NCBI GenBank assembly: GCA_030431585.1
Contig: JAUIIQ010000009.1
Span: 1-35,487 of the forward strand
Length of the DNA: 35,487 bases
Source: Gammaproteobacteria bacterium
GTDB lineage: Bacteria; Pseudomonadota; Gammaproteobacteria; Pseudomonadales; Halieaceae
Direction: 5' to 3'
Shown here: positions 32,873 through 35,487 of the stretch, piece after piece
Layout: each line of letters begins with the position of its first letter
How positions within the stretch are numbered: position 1 is the first letter of the stretch
Notes under the pieces: generated by a model
Database searches by the model: none
What the model was told of the DNA's origin: nothing
Seen by the model: the letters and a program-made list of their open reading frames with translations, nothing else
Translations under genes and position numbers: made by a program

Positions 32873-34009
32873 TCACGGTGTCAAGGTGACGGTTCCCAGG
32901 GGTTTTGTCAGTGCCAGATCCCTATAAAATACAACGTCCGGGCTTTGCAGTTCATAGAGCATGAAATACCGGCTCTGCCGCAGGCTGGGTTCAGCCCACG
33001 CCATGTTGTACAACCTGGCTTGCAAGGTGAAGTACAGCAGGTCGTTGCCGCGCTCTTCTTTCAAGTCATTGACAAGCTTCTCGGCGTCGCCAGGTGACAT
33101 TTTAAGTACTACCCGTTCCGTTGTTAGACCCTCGCCGGGAATTTTCACGGCTGCACCAGGGCGCTGGTGATAAAAGTAGCCCACGTCGTTACCCAGGCGG
33201 CCGCCGGCGGAGTGCTGCGGCATGGCAAGGTCAAACGGAAAACCACCCAGCGAAAAGTCGTACTCTGTCAGCAGTACCCGGTCGACCAGTACAACTTCCG
33301 GCGACAAGGATTTTGACCACGCAAGCAAGGGCTGTAGATCCTTTGCTATATACGTCTCTATTGCTTCACGCACGGCGAACTCATCTTTATTGCGCTTCCA
33401 TTTTTTTGCCGCCGCACCGGTGGGGGAAACGCCGAAACGCATTACCTGACGATACTTTGGATCCCAGCACGAAGCATTGTCAGTACAGAAATAATCCTTG
33501 AAGATCGGCGTCGTCGCGACGCTATAAGCTATAGCTGATGCATAGCCAAGCGGTTGAAAGTACTGCAGCGCAGGTTCTTTTCTCACCGCATCCGGGTCCG
33601 GGTCCAACATCCATTCTTCTGTATAGAAGGGTTCGCCCCACTGAAATGCAAGCAAGCCCAAATACAACTCTTCTTCATCCAGCAGGCGCTTGGCGACCTG
33701 CAACTTGGCCTGGCGCCGATCACCTGGTTGCGGTCGAGTAGCCGAGTCGTAGTCGTCGAGCAAGCCCACACGTACTTTTCCCTGGTGGGTAGCAACGGTC
33801 AGGTCACGATAGCGATCGCTGTTCGGGGACTGGACAGTCGCCAGTGGCCCAACATCAAAAGAGACACTGGAATAGTGGTCGGCAAGATTGAAGTATTCGG
33901 AGAAATTCGCCGCTGTCGTATCGTCAGCGCCGGCAGCCCCAGAAACCGCCATTAAAAGGCCGGCGCACAACCCCGGAACTGACTGCACAAAGCGCTTATT
34001 GGTGAACAA
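32873..34009 (-). CDS. exported protein of unknown function, paralogue of the downstream gene
   Basis: A 378-residue secreted protein that I do not recognise. A signal peptide (LCAGLLMAVSGAAGADD) is cut near residue 29. FCTDNASC, LLAWSKSLSPEVVLV and EYDFSLGGFPF occur in the same order as in the neighbouring gene, with similar spacing and a shared ending (FYRDLALT). The middle part has LLDEEELYLGLLAFQWGEPFY. I place the start at a TTG (34009) because GAGGAG is 8 bases before it; an in-frame TTG at 34033 would add 8 residues. It heads the two-gene transcript. The region before it is short and AT-rich and leads to the divergent ArsR gene. Confidence 0.75.
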   Translation of the reverse strand: MFTNKRFVQSVPGLCAGLLMAVSGAAGADDTTAANFSEYFNLADHYSSVSFDVGPLATVQSPNSDRYRDLTVATHQGKVRVGLLDDYDSATRPQPGDRRQAKLQVAKRLLDEEELYLGLLAFQWGEPFYTEEWMLDPDPDAVRKEPALQYFQPLGYASAIAYSVATTPIFKDYFCTDNASCWDPKYRQVMRFGVSPTGAAAKKWKRNKDEFAVREAIETYIAKDLQPLLAWSKSLSPEVVLVDRVLLTEYDFSLGGFPFDLAMPQHSAGGRLGNDVGYFYHQRPGAAVKIPGEGLTTERVVLKMSPGDAEKLVNDLKEERGNDLLYFTLQARLYNMAWAEPSLRQSRYFMLYELQSPDVVFYRDLALTKPLGTVTLTP

Positions 34010-34010
34010 A

Positions 34011-34023
34011 AACCTGTCTCCTC
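34011..34023 (-). promoter_or_regulatory. ribosome-binding site deciding the start of the exported protein gene
   Basis: On the minus strand GAGGAG (34018-34023) lies 8 bases before the TTG at 34009. The other in-frame TTG (34033) has no such site, so initiation at 34009 is favoured. Confidence 0.45.
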
Positions 34024-34231
34024 TCCCAGACAACTCAACGCATTCAGCATAGTTGGCGAATCGGAGCCTAGCAATGGTATACCCAGGTTAATTTCTACCA
34101 TGGGTGGAGACTGTTCATGAAGTCATGCAAGCACCATGCGGGGTACTTAGGCGATGGCAGCTACTTACCAGCCAACAATGAACGTTTGACGTAAAAGATT
34201 CGCCGCTTTGTAACTTGAATAATACGGAAAA

Positions 34232-34262
34232 CCATATATATTAAATAACGCATATATTAACC
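34232..34262. promoter_or_regulatory. AT-rich repeat, candidate ArsR operator
   Basis: Two copies of a CATATAT(AT)TAA motif (34233-34244 and 34251-34260) lie 7 bases apart, just upstream of the arsR GTG. Each core ATATAT is self-complementary, so the pair is also an imperfect palindrome. ArsR/SmtB repressors bind AT-rich dyads at this position. Autoregulation is inferred. Confidence 0.45.
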
Positions 34263-34282
34263 AGAAGCATGGGGTCATCAAC

Positions 34283-34627
34283 GTGAATCCTGTCCAGTTT
34301 TACAAATGCCTGGCCGATGAAACCCGCCTGCGCTGTGTGTTGCTGATCGAGCATGAACAGGAACTGTGCGTCTGTGAGTTGACCGAAGCCATCGATGAAA
34401 TCCAGCCCAAGGTATCGCGTCACCTCGCGCAGTTGCGTAAGTGCGGCCTGTTGGTGGATCGACGCCAGGGTCAGTGGGTGTTCTACCGGGTGAGTCCCGA
34501 ACTGCCTGAATGGGCAAGAACTGTTCTGACAGACACGCTAGTGAGCAATCAACGTTTTGTGGCCGACAATCTGAAGCGCCTGGCGCGGATGGGAGACCGG
34601 CCCGCCCGTAACGCGGCCTGTTGTTGA
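34283..34627 (+). CDS. arsR: ArsR/SmtB family arsenic-responsive repressor
   Basis: A 114-residue winged-helix metalloregulator. FYKCLADETRLRCVLLI (6-22) is the first helix pair. ELCVCELTEA (27-36) carries the CVC arsenite-binding cysteines (Cys29, Cys31) of classical ArsR. QPKVSRHLAQLRKCGLLVDRRQGQWVFYRV (given by its ends, about 42-72) covers the recognition helix and the wing. The C-terminus adds a CC pair (113-114) that may also bind metal. The start is a GTG at 34283 with GGGG about 8 bases upstream. It leaves DNA when As(III) binds. It is followed 18 bases later by a GAPDH of the ArsJ-associated kind. Confidence 0.94.
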   Translation: MNPVQFYKCLADETRLRCVLLIEHEQELCVCELTEAIDEIQPKVSRHLAQLRKCGLLVDRRQGQWVFYRVSPELPEWARTVLTDTLVSNQRFVADNLKRLARMGDRPARNAACC

Positions 34628-34645
34628 GATGAAAAGGAGTGAGGC

Positions 34646-35487
34646 ATGACGGTAAGAGTGGGAGTTAACGGCTTTGGTCGTATGGGGCGCCTGATTTTGC
34701 GGGCTGCCTGGGGTGCTGACGATATTGAGTTCGTGCAGATTAACGACCCTGCAGGGGATGCCGCGACACTGGCGCACTTGCTCACGTTTGATTCGGTCCA
34801 CGGAAAATGGGCCCTGGATGCACGGAGTGAGGGCAGTGAGATTGTGATCGATGGCTGCCGACTTGCCTGCACCGGCAACACCAGTATTGCCGATACCGAC
34901 TGGTCTGGCTGTGATGTGGTGATCGAGGCGTCGGGAAAGTTCAAGAAACAGGCTGTGCTGCAAGACTATCTCGCACAGGGCGTAAAACGCGTCGTGGTCA
35001 CAGCACCTGTTAAAGAAGAGGGCGTGTTGGACGTGGTGATGGGCGTGAACCACCACCTCTACGATCCTGCCATGCATGGTATTGTCAGCGCAGCCTCGTG
35101 CACCACCAATTGTCTGGCGCCGGTGGTGAAAGTGATACACGAGGGCCTCGGAATAAAACACGGATCGATGACCACCGTGCACAGTATTACCAATACGCAG
35201 ACGATTCTCGATGCGCCGCACAAAGACCTGCGACGGGCCCGAGCCTGTGGCATGAGTCTGATCCCCACGACGACGGGGTCGGCCACGGCGATTACCCATA
35301 TTTTTCCGGAGCTGCAGGGCAAGTTGAATGGGCATGCCATCCGTGTTCCGTTGGCGAATGCGTCGCTGACGGATTGCGTGTTCGAGGTTGAGCGTGAAAC
35401 CAGCGTTGAGGAAGTGAATGCTCTGCTCAGGGCGGCGTCGGAGTCTGGCCTTAAGGGGATACTGGGCTACGAGGAGAGGCCCCTGGT
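34646..35487 (+). CDS. ArsJ-associated glyceraldehyde-3-phosphate dehydrogenase, 3' cut by window edge
   Basis: The first 280 residues of a [23 protein letters not shown] (5-22) binds [18 protein letters not shown] replaces the usual glycolytic text and matches the ars-operon GAPDH group. [12 protein letters not shown] has the nucleophile Cys152, and [14 protein letters not shown] has the catalytic His. In characterised systems this enzyme uses arsenate to make 1-arseno-3-phosphoglycerate, which ArsJ exports and which then breaks down outside the cell. AAAGGAG lies 9 bases before the ATG. The frame has no stop before the window ends, and arsJ is expected immediately to the right. The arsR context makes a housekeeping glycolytic role unlikely. 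Confidence 0.93.
   Translation, partial: MTVRVGVNGFGRMGRLILRAAWGADDIEFVQINDPAGDAATLAHLLTFDSVHGKWALDARSEGSEIVIDGCRLACTGNTSIADTDWSGCDVVIEASGKFKKQAVLQDYLAQGVKRVVVTAPVKEEGVLDVVMGVNHHLYDPAMHGIVSAASCTTNCLAPVVKVIHEGLGIKHGSMTTVHSITNTQTILDAPHKDLRRARACGMSLIPTTTGSATAITHIFPELQGKLNGHAIRVPLANASLTDCVFEVERETSVEEVNALLRAASESGLKGILGYEERPL

Noticed and set aside
1-35487. CRISPR array, insertion sequence, toxin-antitoxin or phage genes
   Set aside because: I scanned for regularly spaced repeats, transposase motifs and phage proteins and found none.

Overview
The window looks like chromosomal DNA of a G+C-rich, aerobic, heterotrophic gammaproteobacterium. QueD, exonuclease III, glycerol kinase and the tRNA-Val/tRNA-Asp pair are all of clear gammaproteobacterial type. 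The many acyl-CoA dehydrogenases, GMC and aldehyde dehydrogenases, the PpiC-HupE pair, and the quinoprotein and Baeyer-Villiger enzymes fit marine groups such as Halieaceae (OM60/NOR5 clade) and relatives. That placement is inferred from gene content, not from a phylogeny. I see no phage, insertion sequence, CRISPR array or plasmid maintenance gene.

Layout. 1-2769: a class III aminotransferase (cut by the left edge), an AEC-type permease and a PilZ protein. 2770-3906: an LCAD-like acyl-CoA dehydrogenase on the minus strand. 4034-10608: a long co-directional run of aldehyde dehydrogenase, glycerol kinase, a small zinc-ribbon-like protein, an FkbM methyltransferase, a nitroreductase, a membrane-anchored PpiC-type foldase and a HupE/UreJ metal permease. 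10627-12870: a minus-strand lipoprotein, a plus-strand YbfF-like esterase and a minus-strand TetR regulator. 12985-13311: a DUF3301 protein. 13332-17141: a minus-strand operon (GMC alcohol oxidase/dehydrogenase, coniferyl-type aldehyde dehydrogenase, LysE-type exporter). It faces a divergent TetR gene across a perfect 8-8-8 palindrome, which suggests a locally controlled alcohol-to-aldehyde-to-acid pathway.

17823-19445 is mostly non-coding. It holds an inverted pair of DnaA-box-like sequences, queD, a consensus sigma70 promoter, tRNA-Val(UAC), tRNA-Asp(GUC), and a short tandem repeat containing an antisense terminator. 19446-22964 carries CoA-thioester catabolism: a crotonase, a phosphotransferase with a DUF6285-like tail, and an acyl-CoA dehydrogenase.

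23490-29967 is an accessory-looking stretch. It contains a UbiA-type prenyltransferase, the decapitated start of a HAD hydrolase, a membrane-anchored MDR reductase, a Baeyer-Villiger-type flavin monooxygenase, a lipoprotein-like PQQ alcohol dehydrogenase with cytochrome c, and a broken 5' fragment of a second MDR gene. The gene fragments at 24429 and 29835 mark old rearrangement junctions. After xth and a DUF1330 protein come two exported proteins (31640-34009) that I do not recognise. They are distant paralogues of each other and are the most likely undescribed element here. The right end begins an ArsR-GAPDH operon of the ArsJ type (arsenate detoxification), cut by the window edge.
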